This document shows positions 53,101-61,597 of a stretch of DNA of 64,000 bases, one piece after another. Under the pieces are notes generated by a model, which saw only the letters and a list, made by a program, of their open reading frames with translations, ran no database searches and was not told the origin of the DNA. The first letter of the stretch is position 1; every line of letters begins with the position of its first letter. This DNA comes from Chiridota heheva (lineage: Eukaryota; Echinodermata; Holothuroidea; Apodida; Chiridotidae), in NCBI GenBank assembly GCA_020152595.1, contig JAIGNY010001718.1, positions 124,001 through 188,000 of the forward strand, written 5' to 3'. A program made the translations under genes and the position numbers.

Positions 53101-56100
53101 AATCTGACTTAAGGACCTCATTTGCTTAAATTACCAGAGAATTATGCAAACCAACGTAAAGTTTAAAGTCTTAGCTTTCATATAACATGAAATTATTATA
53201 GTAGAAAATGAAGAGAGTAAGGGTTAAGCAGAGCGCATGGACAATATTGTGTTGTAACTTGTATTATAGTGAAGTACAGTACAGGTATCGGGCCAGGCAG
53301 TAAGTAGGATGGGGCTGGTTGTGAATGACTCGTACTACTTTGCTATATCTTTATCTGGATTTATAATGGATGCCCAAGTATTCTAAAAGACAAAAGGACT
53401 CAGGAGAGAATGGTCATGAAATAAAAGGGAAATGAAGGTATAGTTATTGTGGTCGACGCAAAGACATCATCGGAACTTGTTATCACAGGTACATTATGAT
53501 TATCTATTTTCAAACATTCTCAATCGTATTCATTGATTAAATCTGCATAATTATCACATATTTTCACAAATATATCAAAAGATACTACAAAATATATGTT
53601 GACATAAAGTATGAACTTTTTAATATTAAAATAACACCAATTTTGACTATCTTTTATGAATTTTATACAGTAACTTGTTTTGTTTTTTTGCACTTCCGGT
53701 TTTTCATTAATTATAAATCAGACCAAAATCGCAGTTACTTGAAACTGGTTTTAGTTAAGAAATCGGTAGACCATGCAAACTTAGTTCAAGCTTTGAAGAT
53801 GTTATAAGTTTGTATGAGAATGAGTAGTGCAGAACATCGTTACACCCTTACTTTCTTAATTAGTGTACTTTGTATTTTACTTCATGACTGGAAAAAAACC
53901 TTTTTGGGGGGAATTTCTACAGTTAGTCTCCTAACAAGTAAGCTTGGGCAATATTCACCTTTAGACAATATCGATTTATCGCTAGATATATATAGATAAT
54001 ATCAAAATGCAAATTGCAAGACGTCACATTGAAATAATATAATTGTTTTGTACCAGGTAATATTGCTCCAGCAAAACATGGAAAGTACAAATTTTAAAGT
54101 AAATTGACAGAATTGAATGGGAAATACGCACATATATCTTCAAATAAACACCCATTATTCGGAAAGGAATTGTTTTTTACATTGTCTCTTTCTCAAAAAA
54201 GAAATCACAGAAACATTAAAATTCTATAAGTTTGAACATATCAATTTTTCACAATTTTCATGGAACTGGTATTAGAGTTGACCGTTGAGCGTGTACACGC
54301 TACACGCTCACAAATTCTTGTAAACGTTTACTAAATACTTCATTGCGAGTAATCGTTTTTCATAGTCCGTCTTGCTGTTGAAAATCAATATGATCATTCA
54401 TGATTTAAATCACACACACATTCGGCTGACAAAATTCCAATCAATGACTGTTTACAAACTGTTAACCCGATTAGCATAATTCTTTTTAAATGTGCGAATC
54501 ACAAATGCGCAGTAATCACCAATAAATGGGGATATTATGCACTTTGATTTCGTCAAAATCTGAGAAGGGCCTAGGCTAACTTGTAAAATGCACTGCGAAT
54601 GTGCAGCAGTAAACGTGAAACTAACAATAAGCCTAACGTTAGGCCATAATTAATAAGGCTTTAAATCTCACGAATCAAGGCCCGTTTTACAAGCTGTTTT
54701 GACCAAAAAACACACTATCAAAATAATTGAATCGTGACAATCAGTACAATTACATAAAAAAATTACCTGATGAGTCAAATAAATTTTGCAAGAAAGAAAA
54801 AATATTGTAAAACAAAGAAACAGCTGAAATTCTGCATGCATCGCAAGATGGTGGCCATTTTTTGAGAGGGCTGATATTTCAGAACTTCCGGCCAGGGTGG
54901 TGGCGTAGTTTTTAAATGTTTTACTGCGAGGTATCATAGGCCTAATATGCAAGATTATCACAGTGAAACTTTGAAAGCCGTAGCGAGTAGGGCAAAAAAA
55001 GTTACGCGATGCTGAGTTTAAATGACATTGAAAGGAAGTTATCTGTTCTTTCTAAACTGAATTTCCATGCATATTTTCCATAAAAATGATGATTTATACT
55101 GTAGAAGTAAACTTTTTACAATTTGGAAAGCAAAATTCAGCGTCTATTTGGGCAATGGAGTCAGTACTTTTGCCACACTGGTTGCGCGATTTTTTTTTAC
55201 TTTGCCTCGTAGTTTTGGAGCAATTTTGGTGTATTTCCAAAAAATACGGTATCAAACGCGTTTACACGATACACACTCGCTTTTTGGGCATGTACACGTT
55301 TACTAAAATCCCTAAACGTTCACAGCTCTTAACTGGTATATAGTTTTTTTGGTAATGAAAACGGGCCAACTTTACCTTTGAATGCTAGGTCCACTTACTT
55401 GTTTGAATTTCCTACTGAACTGCACTCTTTTTTGAAGACCTGGACATTCAAAAGTCAATCAATATCTATAGAAAATGTTCTCTGCTACTAAAAATCGGAT
55501 GAGTGGGATCAGAAATCTACACACACTGTTTGTACTTGTGCTGCTTTCTGTACAGAAAGTCTGATGTGTGAACAGACAAATTAGTGGGAAATATCTATTA
55601 GTTTTAAGGATAAAATCTTATATAGTTTTGAGGAGAAAATCTACTTTCAGGTGTCAATTAAGGGCTTTTTCACTTATAATTTGGGGATGCGGTATTCCTT
55701 TTGATGAATTTAGATGCAATGTTTTAGGATTTAAATCTCATTGATTGCTATTGCCCAACCATCACAAATCAGGAAAATTAACTTATATAAATAATTGCAC
55801 TATATCCATAGCGGCCTGTACATACAGAGTACAGTACTGAACATGTATGTCCGGAATTAAGAATTTCCTGCTTGTGCAACATAATTTTAGGTAATACTTA
55901 TTGAAATATTGATGACTTAATCAACTCTTAACATTATTGACTGCCTGCAACTTTGATATTATTACAAATTACAAACCTTTTTGTGGCTGTATAGTGAGGA
56001 AAGGTGCATGTTTGGTTGTCATGTTAACTATATTATTAGTTCATGTGTAGTACAATATCGGTGAAAAACATCGATATTTCGATATGAAAAATTTTTGCAA

Positions 56101-59100
56101 TGTGATTTTCAATGATTCGTTAAACATGTTTCTTGGAGCAAATTTTTTGGATTCAAATTAGGAATCATCCAAACTGTATGAAATCGTCTCAAGAGCAGGC
56201 GTCGAAGTTTAAAAATTGTGCTACTATTCCAACGGAATAGTAGCAATTTAAATCTACTAGTCCATAATGTTGCACGGTACTCAAAATTTTAGGTACCGGT
56301 ACTGTACTGCCAAATATAACCAGTATTACTAAATTACCAAGTATTTTTGATGCGTGACTACCCAAAAGTGGCAAATATGAAACATAACTAACAGTACTAT
56401 GAAATTGTACACGAAAAGAAATTACCACTGTACAAGGGGCTTCCGTTTTAACATTAAAACGTAAATATACACATGATCTCTAACTCAATAAGATCAAACA
56501 AATCACCCAATCACACCCCCAGAATCTCTGACATTATGTTTATTAACACAAGTTTGCAACTTATGTTGAAAGTTTATTCAACTCTAAATTTACACAAAAA
56601 AAATCATTTCAGACCATCCATTTGTTACAGGGGATAAATATATTTTTCAACACTAATCATGACCATACATTTAAAATAATTTACCCCATCGTAAAAATAT
56701 GCAAGTCTTGCAGGACTTATGCATATGCGTAATTGGCTGAAAGTTGTCTATTTTTAACCGTCAGTATATTCCAAACGAGCAAGAACAGTGTAGGCCTACT
56801 CTTCCAAAGTTTTCAAAAAAGTTACTTGGCAAAATGAAAATATAAAATACTGATCAATTTTTCAACATTATTTTCAAATTCTTAGTCTGGTCATGCCTTT
56901 TAGGGCTTCTAATATTAAGTACAATAATCATCAATATCAAAATCTCCAATTGGCCAAAAACCTCTTGTGATTCTGTTTACCACTGACTTATGACTGTTTT
57001 GTACACAAATCACCATTAACTATACACATCACAGCTTATACACTAACTAAAGTAGCAATGAGTTACTTTTAAAAACTCACCTTAAATGAGGTTAGAACCA
57101 AAAAATAGTTTTATGGAATACTGAAATTCCACATCCAAATGACAAATCAACTCTCAGACTTTAATTTCAAAGCCATCAAAGGGCCGAAATATAGTTTATA
57201 AGTCCTTCAAAATGGCATCCAGAGCACATTTTGTTTTGTCGTGATATTGCGCAATACTTGTATGTGGGCCAGGCAGTTGGAATAAAAGTTTGTACAGTAT
57301 ATTAGTTGGCATATTAGAATTCAAGTTTATCACAGTTTGGCTTTCATACTGTAGCTTACTTTGGCTTTTTTCGGAACTGATTTGGCTTTTTAATGCTTGG
57401 GACGATCCTGACATATTCCAGTTCTTTGTTCAAGTTTTGTTTGGAAATAATAGTTGCTGATTGTGAGGAGAATTTTCATTATGTGACTTACAGTTTATTA
57501 TTTTTAAGGTAATTGTAACATGATGGGGAAAGGGGGTTTATTTTTCTTCTTTTAACCTGCCCTTTCGTGTCGAAAGGAAAAATTTACACTAAAAATGTTC
57601 AACACTATTTTGAATTTGCAACATTTATTTATTGACTGAAGCGATTCTTAGATGAAAGTGAATGCACACATGTCTTTTCAAAAGAATTATATTCTTGAAA
57701 TTTTCTTATATAGTACAACCATATTTCTTGTATAATACAACCATATTTCTTGTATAATACAAGCATATTTCATGACAAGAAAGTTTGCACAAAAGTTATA
57801 ATCGGTACTTTCCCGCTCTGTACTAAAGTCACTGTACTATATTGCATATTCGCAAAACTAGTGGCACACCACAACTACTGTTACTGAAGGGCAGCTGTTA
57901 TTGAAAGTAGTGGTGTAGTGGAAGAATAGTGGGAATATTTACGAACTTCACAAGTTTTGCGACAATGTCTTCCATAAATATTATGTTCTTATGAAATTCT
58001 TAGGTGGTGTAACTCACTCGAATACATCTATGTCTAAAAAATCATATTTTTGCTAATTTTTATTTGATTTAAAGTAACTTTTATAACTAATTCTTGCAAG
58101 TACCAATACTGACGGTACTTGGGTATTTTTCATTTGGTGGTATCGTACTGTAAAGGCACCGTTAAGTACTTGTATTTTTCTTAGTACCGGTATACCATGC
58201 CAAGATACTAGTCCGTACTGTCCGTCTCATATTTCACTATTCCTGTCTTTTTTCCTTCTCAGAAAAACAACAATAACACAGATATTAAGTTAAAATTCTT
58301 TGGTTTAACAATTTGGCTGTTAACTGTCTCAAAGATCTGGCAGCTGCGATATTTAGGGATATGACTTGATTTGCAGCATATTTTTTTAGAGCTGTGAACT
58401 TTTACTGATTTTACTAAACGTGTACACGCAAATAAATGTGAGCGTTTACACACGTTTAATACCGTAATTATCGGAAGTACACCATAACTGCTCCACTTTA
58501 ACAATGCTAAGTAAACTAGAACGGTAAATACCGTCATGGTTCGCATGCCCATGCAAATTGACACCCATATCATATGATCCGGCCAATTATAAAAATGGCA
58601 TCTCACACTTAAGTCCCACATGGCATCCTATGTCCCACATGGCATCCCACCATATGTCCAACATGGCATCCCACCCCATGTCCCATATCGCATCTCACTC
58701 CATGTCCCACATGGCATTCCACCCCATGTCCCACATGGCATTCCGCTCCATGTCCCACATGGCACCCTACCCCATATCCCACACGACATCCCATCCCATG
58801 TCCCACATGGCATTCCACCATATCTCCCACCCCATGTCCCAAATGACATCCCATGTCCCACATGGCATCCCAGCCCATGTCCCATGTGGCATCCCACTCC
58901 ATGTCCCACATGGCATCCTACCCCATGTCCCACATGACATCCCATGTCCCACATGGCATTCCACCATATCTCCCACATGGCATTCCACCCCATATGGCAT
59001 TCCATCATATGCCCCACAGGGCATCCCATCCTATGACCCACATGGCATCCCACCCCATGTCCCACATGGCATCCCACCCCATGTCCCACATGGCATCCCA

Positions 59101-61597
59101 CCCCATGTCCCACATGGCATCCCACCCCATGTCCCACATGGCATCCTACCCCATGTCCCACATGACATCCCATCCCATGTCCCACATGGCATTACACCAT
59201 ATCTCCCACATGGCATCCCACCCCATGTCCCACATGGCATTCCACCATATCTTCCACATGGCATCCCACCCCATGTCCCACATGACATCCCATGTCCCAC
59301 ATGGAATTCCATCATATGTCCCACAGGGCATTCTACCATATCTTCCACCAGTGTCTCACATGGCATATTCCACCATATGTCCCACATGGTATTCCACCAT
59401 ATGTCCCACATGGCATTCCACCATATGTCCCACATGGCATCCCATGCTATGACCCACATGGATCCCATCCTACATGTGTGTCCCACATTAATCCAACCAT
59501 ATGTACCACATGACATCCCTCCCTATGTCCCACATGACTCCCTCCCTGTGTCCTGCATCAGTGGCTTCCCATCTGATGTCCCACATGGCATCCCACCATA
59601 TGTTCCACATGGTATCCCTCCCAATGTCCCAATGACATCCTACTTTATGTACCACATGGCATCACATCCCATGTTTCCATGGCCTCCCACCCTATGTCCC
59701 ACATAGCCTCCTACCCTATGTCACACATGGCATCCTACCTTATGTCACACATGGCATCCTACCTTGTGTCACACATGGCATCACAACCTATGTCACACTC
59801 TGTGTTACTCGTGGCATCCCACCATGTCCCACATGGCATTCTACCCTGTTCCACATGGCATCCCACCCCATGTCCCACATGGCATCCCACCTCATGTCCC
59901 ACATGGCATCCCACCCCATGTCCCACATGACATCCCATACGCTCCATAAGAAGTCTCATCCTAGCTATCACAGTCACTGATTGAGCATACTATGTATGAA
60001 AGTGTCAGTTCATATAATAACTTATATGCATATGACTTGTTGAAATGGGGTGGGACGCCATGTCCCACATGACATCCCATGTCCCACATGACATTTCATC
60101 CCATGGCAATCCACCCTATGTCCTGCATGGCATTCCACCACATATCCTATGTGGCATTCCACCCTGTTCCACATGGCATCCCACCCCATGTCCCATATGG
60201 TATCCCACCCCATGTCCCACATGGCATCCCACATGTCATCCCACCCTATGTCTCACATGACGACCCATAAGAAGTCTCATCCTAGCTATCAGTCACTGAT
60301 TGAGCATACTATGTATTAAAGTGTCAGTTCTTAAAATAACTTATATGCAAATGAGTTGTTGAATAAGAAAAAAAGGTGGAGTCAAATAATTATGCCTGAT
60401 ATAGCCCTTGGTGTATACAACATGGTAAATATTATATCATATGTCCCTCATGGCCCCCATCCATGTCCCACATGGCCTTCCTTCCTATGTTTATATGCAA
60501 TCACATCTTGTCACACTCCCTAACTAAGCATGCTAAAAAAACTTTAACATTTTATAAGGAAATTCTGGGGAATTCTCAATAAACTTTATCATTTCTGAGG
60601 AAATCTCAGGACAAATCTGTGGATGGCCAGACGTAATCGCCATAACATAGATTCGCATGAATGCTTCGCATGCTAACCAAAAATCACGCAACCAGTATGG
60701 CAAAATTACTGACTCCATTGCTCCAATAGATGATAGAATTTTGCTTTCAAAACCATGAAAAGTTCATTCTACAATGCAAATCATCATATTTATGGTAAAT
60801 GTGCATGGAAATTGGGTTAAGAACGAGCAGAAAAGTTCCCTTCAATGTCACTTAATCTAAACATTGTGTATCTTTTTTGCCGTACTCTCTTAAGGTTTTC
60901 AGTGCTAATCTTGCATACTGTGATACCTCGCCGTAATTTTTTTTAAAACTACGCCACCACCCCGGAAATACTGTTTATATCAGTCCTCTGGAAAAAATGG
61001 TCGCAATGTTTGTGACGCATGCAGAATTTCAGCTCTGTTTAAAACTTTTTTTGATTGTTTATTTTGCATTTTTTTCTTTCTTGCAAAATTTATATGACTC
61101 ATCTGGTAATATTTACATGTACATAAATACTCATTGCCACGACTTAAGTAGTTTGACCATGTATTTTTTGGTCAATTTTCCTGCTTGTAAAACGGTTCTT
61201 GGATCAAAGCCTAATGTTATGTTATTGTTAGTTTCACTGTCAGACTGTTTACTGTTGTACATCGCAGTGCATATCACAATCATTTTTTTTGTTGCTATCC
61301 CAGTGGAATACTGAAAAAGAATGAGTTGGTATTCCGTTCGAGATTTTACTATTTTCAGAATAGCGTTAAATTCGAACCCTGAAGAAGTGGGGGAGGGGGA
61401 ATAGGTTTTGGAAAAGAATCTGTACAAAAACAATCCTTGGCATCTTACCTTATCAACACCAAGTTTCTTGAAAGCACTCTGCACTATTTTGAAGTTCGCA
61501 ATGAATTCATGTTCTAACTTGGCAGTAAATTTGACTTTTTTCATGGGAATATTAACAGCAGGAAATAACATGTCCAGAAACTGACAATATGCTGATC
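32056..61597 (-). CDS. MAPRE1: MAPRE/EB1 microtubule plus-end-binding protein (5' exon outside window)
   Basis: EB proteins track growing microtubule plus ends through an N-terminal calponin-homology (CH) domain, dimerise by a C-terminal EB-homology coiled coil, and recruit SxIP and CAP-Gly partners. Minus-strand exons 61449-61597, 47731-47950, 47033-47115 and 44783-44935 join without frame loss. They give [12 protein letters not shown]...[32 protein letters not shown], a basic Ser/Thr/Lys linker, and [21 protein letters not shown], all diagnostic of EB1. Two alternative terminal exons follow (38003-38107 and 32056-32148). The first CH exon (MAVNVY..., about 43 residues in vertebrates) is not in the window. 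The vertebrate symbol is used for the family; an invertebrate usually has a single pro-orthologue of MAPRE1/2/3. The introns total over 28 kb and are transposon-rich. Confidence 0.93.
32149..38002 (-). other. EB1 intron segment between the two terminal exons
   Basis: About 5.9 kb. For the proximal isoform its left-running part would be 3' UTR. No canonical AATAAA was seen in the roughly 600 bases after the 38003 stop; TATAAA-like sequence occurs near 37672. Simple (TAA)n lies at about 33796-33818 and a long C/T tract at about 37011-37062. No mobile element was recognised. Confidence 0.5.
38003..38107 (-). CDS. MAPRE1: EB1 proximal alternative terminal exon, tail lacking EEY
   Basis: Acceptor CATCCCAG (AG at 38108-38109) sits behind a good pyrimidine run. 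The exon reads [20 protein letters not shown] and then [14 protein letters not shown] with TGA at 38003-38005, 34 residues. It enters in phase 0, the same as the distal exon, and starts with the same DGF, so either can be spliced to 44783-44935. The tail is acidic and Ser/His-rich but has no EEY/F end. The shared DGF(E/A).PE start suggests exon duplication followed by divergence. Transcript support is not available here. Confidence 0.82.
   Translation of the reverse strand, partial: DGFAVPEEEEDKGLSEELSDHESASLDDHHSDHC
38190..39712. repeat. ~1.5-kb foldback (long inverted repeat) element
   Basis: The left edge reads GGAGCCATTCCATGTCAAAT; the reverse complement of the right edge reads GAGGGTCATTCATGTCAGAT. 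Inverted homology continues through ACACCAC..T.AGAATTTGTTC, then GAAATGGCAACC, TTAGGCTGCATAGG and CATCCCTGGTCATGAAA (left about 38745-38850, right about 39255-39360). The arms are about 500-700 bases with indels, around a spacer of about 300. No transposase ORF was found. Target duplication is not clear. It lies in an EB1 intron, about 80 nt upstream of the proximal tail exon. Confidence 0.8.
39750..40010. repeat. dispersed repeat with CGATATAT dyads, copy 1
   Basis: Shares GAGAAAATATTGCGATATAT, TTTTCAAGAAAACTGA, CAAATTGTTAATATCACTA and CTAGCAGACGACATGATCA with 47165-47390, same strand. It is a degenerate dispersed repeat of unknown class. Confidence 0.65.
40970..41830 (-). mobile_element. 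LINE 3' fragment with RNase H domain (I/Jockey-type)
   Basis: On the minus strand, pieces of a ribonuclease H domain are readable: EAKAVFLAL (about 41720-41690), [16 protein letters not shown] (about 41655-41605), [20 protein letters not shown] and a degraded [11 protein letters not shown]-terminal block [18 protein letters not shown] (about 41255-41205) and [15 protein letters not shown] (about 41150-41110) follow. The E..A, D.S.SVL and C..C....HILL.CP pattern is that of RNase H-bearing LINEs of the I/R1/Jockey type. A pyrimidine-rich tail (minus strand) ends near 40970. Base composition is clearly richer in GC than its surroundings. Frames are broken. Confidence 0.7.
41960..42850 (-). repeat. 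dispersed 'TTGGCAGAGGT' repeat, minus orientation
   Basis: The region contains two related stretches with CCAATCATTAGTTCT..AGATAT and TTGATGACAGA, ending CATAACCTCTGTCCAACTTC and TTGGCAGAGGT near 42840. The same sequence appears in plus orientation at 63690-63980 (GCCAACGTAGTTGG, GAGGTTATGTTTTCGC, CAAGATATCTCAAGAACTGA). It is an old, abundant-looking dispersed repeat with no coding capacity. Confidence 0.6.
42851..44782 (-). other. EB1 intron sequence
   Basis: Mostly featureless. Near 44175-44222, TTGTCGTGGTGGCGTTAAGC followed by CCTCACCAAACACCAAACAA looks like the 3' end of a SINE or LINE, but no head is visible. Confidence 0.35.
44783..44935 (-). CDS. MAPRE1: EB1 exon: EB-homology coiled-coil domain
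   Basis: 51 codons, phase 0 at both ends, between acceptor TTTTGCAG and donor GTAAGC. It encodes [20 protein letters not shown] then [11 protein letters not shown] and [22 protein letters not shown] is the core of the EBH dimer and its SxIP-binding groove. It is the last constitutive exon before the alternative tails. Confidence 0.95.
45878..46525. repeat. 130-bp tandem repeat, five units, in EB1 intron
   Basis: TAGATCTATCTAAT recurs at 45878, 46008, 46138, 46268 and 46398, a spacing of exactly 130. Units contain GGTGTGGGAGCAAATAAATG and AAAGTTCCCTTTTTGG and differ at only a few positions, so the expansion is young. No coding potential. Confidence 0.95.
47033..47115 (-). CDS. MAPRE1: EB1 exon: linker to start of coiled coil
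   Basis: An 83-base exon. The first two bases complete a Gly codon with the last base of exon 47731-47950. It reads (G)[20 protein letters not shown] then IAELSAE and ends phase 0 before GTAAGG. It joins the basic linker to the coiled-coil start. Confidence 0.9.
47165..47400. repeat. dispersed repeat with CGATATAT dyads, copy 2
   Basis: Second copy of the repeat at 39750-40010, about 50 bases upstream (minus strand) of the 47033-47115 exon. It contains TATCGCGATATATTGG and TATCGCGATATTTTGG, two near-identical dyads. Confidence 0.65.
47731..47950 (-). CDS. MAPRE1: EB1 exon: end of CH domain and basic linker
   Basis: 220 bases, from acceptor CTCTTCCAG to donor GTATTG. It encodes [20 protein letters not shown], then [18 protein letters not shown], then a basic linker [42 protein letters not shown] is almost identical to vertebrate EB1 and forms part of the microtubule-binding face. 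It ends one base into a codon. Confidence 0.95.
48510..48535 (+). repeat. TTAA + CCCTTACTCTACCA terminus
   Basis: TTAACCCTTACTCTACCAGG at 48510, nearly repeated at 42635 (TTAACCTTTACTCTACCAGA) and 51140 (TTAAGCCTTATTCTACCACG). It looks like the terminus of a TTAA-inserting DNA transposon family. The partner end for this copy was not found. Confidence 0.5.
48536..50249 (-). other. EB1 intron sequence
   Basis: Contains two recent small direct duplications: a 22-bp one at about 49443-49488 (GAAATCATTAAAGCTTGTAC) and a 40-bp one at about 49790-49870 (starting CCTGTTAAATGATAGCATAA). No gene recognised. Confidence 0.45.
50250..50990 (+). mobile_element. hAT-related non-autonomous element, internal copy 1
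   Basis: Shares about 700 bases with the inside of the element at 54273-55331 (in reverse) and with 60675-61290 (same strand). Landmarks are GCGCAACCAGTATGGCAAAA, ACTCCATTGC, GATACCTCGCC, GCATGCAGAATTTCAGCTCT and CAGCTTGTAAAACGG. Terminal repeats could not be identified, so this is a truncated copy. Confidence 0.7.
51144..53223. mobile_element. candidate TTAA-flanked DNA element (~2.1 kb)
   Basis: Left: TTAA (51140-51143) then GCCTTATTCTACCAC. Right: GAGAGTAAGGG then TTAA (53224-53227), whose reverse complement starts CCCTTACTCT. Eight of the first ten bases match, and the same terminus occurs at 42635 and 48510. Length and TTAA flanks would fit a piggyBac-like non-autonomous element. No transposase was recognised, and pairing of these two ends is inference. 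Confidence 0.4.
51747..51878 (+). CDS. candidate isolated exon, unknown protein
   Basis: A 132-base open segment, exactly 44 codons, sits between an acceptor-like CAACAG and a donor-like GTGAAA. It reads [20 protein letters not shown] then [20 protein letters not shown] and YQNQ. Its codon composition and amino-acid mix look protein-like and are unlike the surrounding AT-rich intron. It is on the strand opposite EB1 and inside the candidate TTAA element, so it could belong to a nested gene, a transposon ORF, or be chance. I do not recognise the family. Confidence 0.35.
53228..54264 (-). other. EB1 intron sequence
   Basis: AT-rich; nothing recognised. Confidence 0.35.
54273..55331. mobile_element. 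hAT-like non-autonomous DNA transposon with 8-bp TSD
   Basis: An exact duplication ACTGGTAT flanks it (54265-54272 and 55332-55339). The left end is TAGAGTTGACCGTTGAGCGT; the right end reverse-complemented is TAAGAGCTGTGAACGTTTAG. Subterminal motifs (GTGTACACG, GTAAACGTTTAC) occur at both ends, as in hAT elements. No transposase ORF is seen. Internal sequence is shared with 50250-50990 and 60675-61290. Confidence 0.85.
55340..56255 (-). other. EB1 intron sequence with a perfect hairpin
   Basis: Mostly featureless. At 56219-56245, TGCTACTATTCC and GGAATAGTAGCA form a perfect 12-bp stem with an AAC loop. Confidence 0.5.
56264..58206. mobile_element. hAT-like element (1.9 kb) with 8-bp TSD
   Basis: An exact duplication ACTAGTCC flanks it (56256-56263 and 58207-58214). 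The left end is ATAATGTTGCACGGTACTC, with GGTACCGGTACTGTACTGCC downstream. The right end reverse-complemented is ATCTTGGCATGGTATACCGG. TTG.CACGGTACCGGTA-like termini with 8-bp duplications are typical of hAT elements. A 26-bp x 3 tandem repeat (about 57700-57775) lies inside. Open frames within it, for example about 57196-57414 on the minus strand, show no recognised domain, so it is treated as non-autonomous. Confidence 0.8.
58387..58548 (+). mobile_element. hAT-related copy 3, left part (interrupted)
   Basis: AGAGCTGTGAAC at 58390, then TTTACTAAACGTGTACACGC and AATACCGTAATTATCGGAAG, matches the reverse complement of the right end of 54273-55331. The match stops near 58548 and resumes at 60665, on the far side of the minisatellite-bearing insertion. 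Confidence 0.75.
58605..59945 (+). repeat. 24-bp minisatellite, main block
   Basis: About 55 units of CCATGTCCCACATGGCATCC followed by CACC, with many point variants. Each unit holds the dyad CCATGT...ACATGG. Because 24 is a multiple of three the array yields very long open frames (up to about 380 codons, His-Met-Ser or Pro-rich) on both strands. They are composition artefacts with no known homologue. Unit variants CCCTGTTCCACATGGCATCC near 59838 resemble the 22-bp arrays at 12.9 and 29 kb. Confidence 0.95.
60045..60265 (+). repeat. 24-bp minisatellite, second block
   Basis: Same unit as the main block, separated from it by the duplicated 120-bp segment that begins AAGAAGTCTCATCCTAGCTA. Together they make a higher-order duplication of array end plus spacer. 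Confidence 0.9.
60665..61300 (+). mobile_element. hAT-related copy 3, right part
   Basis: Resumes the interrupted copy with AATCACGCAACCAGTATGGC (about 60690) and runs through GATACCTCGCC, GCATGCAGAATTTCAGCTCT and CTGCTTGTAAAACGG in the order seen at 50250-50990. The far terminus was not found. It ends about 150 bases downstream (minus strand) of the EB1 exon 61449-61597. Confidence 0.7.
61449..61597 (-). CDS. MAPRE1: EB1 exon: central CH domain
   Basis: 149 bases between acceptor CTTAATAG and donor GTAAGA. After completing a Gly codon with the missing upstream exon it reads [20 protein letters not shown], then [20 protein letters not shown] and AFKKLGVDK. This is the conserved centre of the EB1 CH domain (human GAAYCQFMDMLFP...[20 protein letters not shown]). 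It ends phase 0. Confidence 0.96.

Larger units (their letters stand above)
58549..60664. mobile_element. minisatellite-rich insertion with 9-bp TSD
   Basis: Flanked by exact TTCGCATGC at 58540-58548 and 60665-60673, and inserted into the hAT-related copy that continues on either side. It consists mostly of a 24-bp minisatellite, plus a duplicated 120-bp unique segment (about 59935-60050 and 60260-60365). Possible short termini are CCATGCAAATTGAC at the left and GCATTCATGCGAATC from the right. A 9-bp duplication suggests a Mutator-like transposase, but none is encoded and the class is inference. Confidence 0.65.

Noticed and set aside
57196-57414. A 72-codon minus-strand frame inside the 1.9-kb hAT-like element as a transposase remnant
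   Set aside because: No hAT dimerisation block, BED finger or catalytic motif can be seen.
58558-59706. A 382-codon open frame rich in His, Met, Ser and Pro, with similar frames on the other strand
   Set aside because: It is the 24-bp minisatellite read through; the unit length is a multiple of three and lacks stops. No domain, no splice context, and all frames are equally open.
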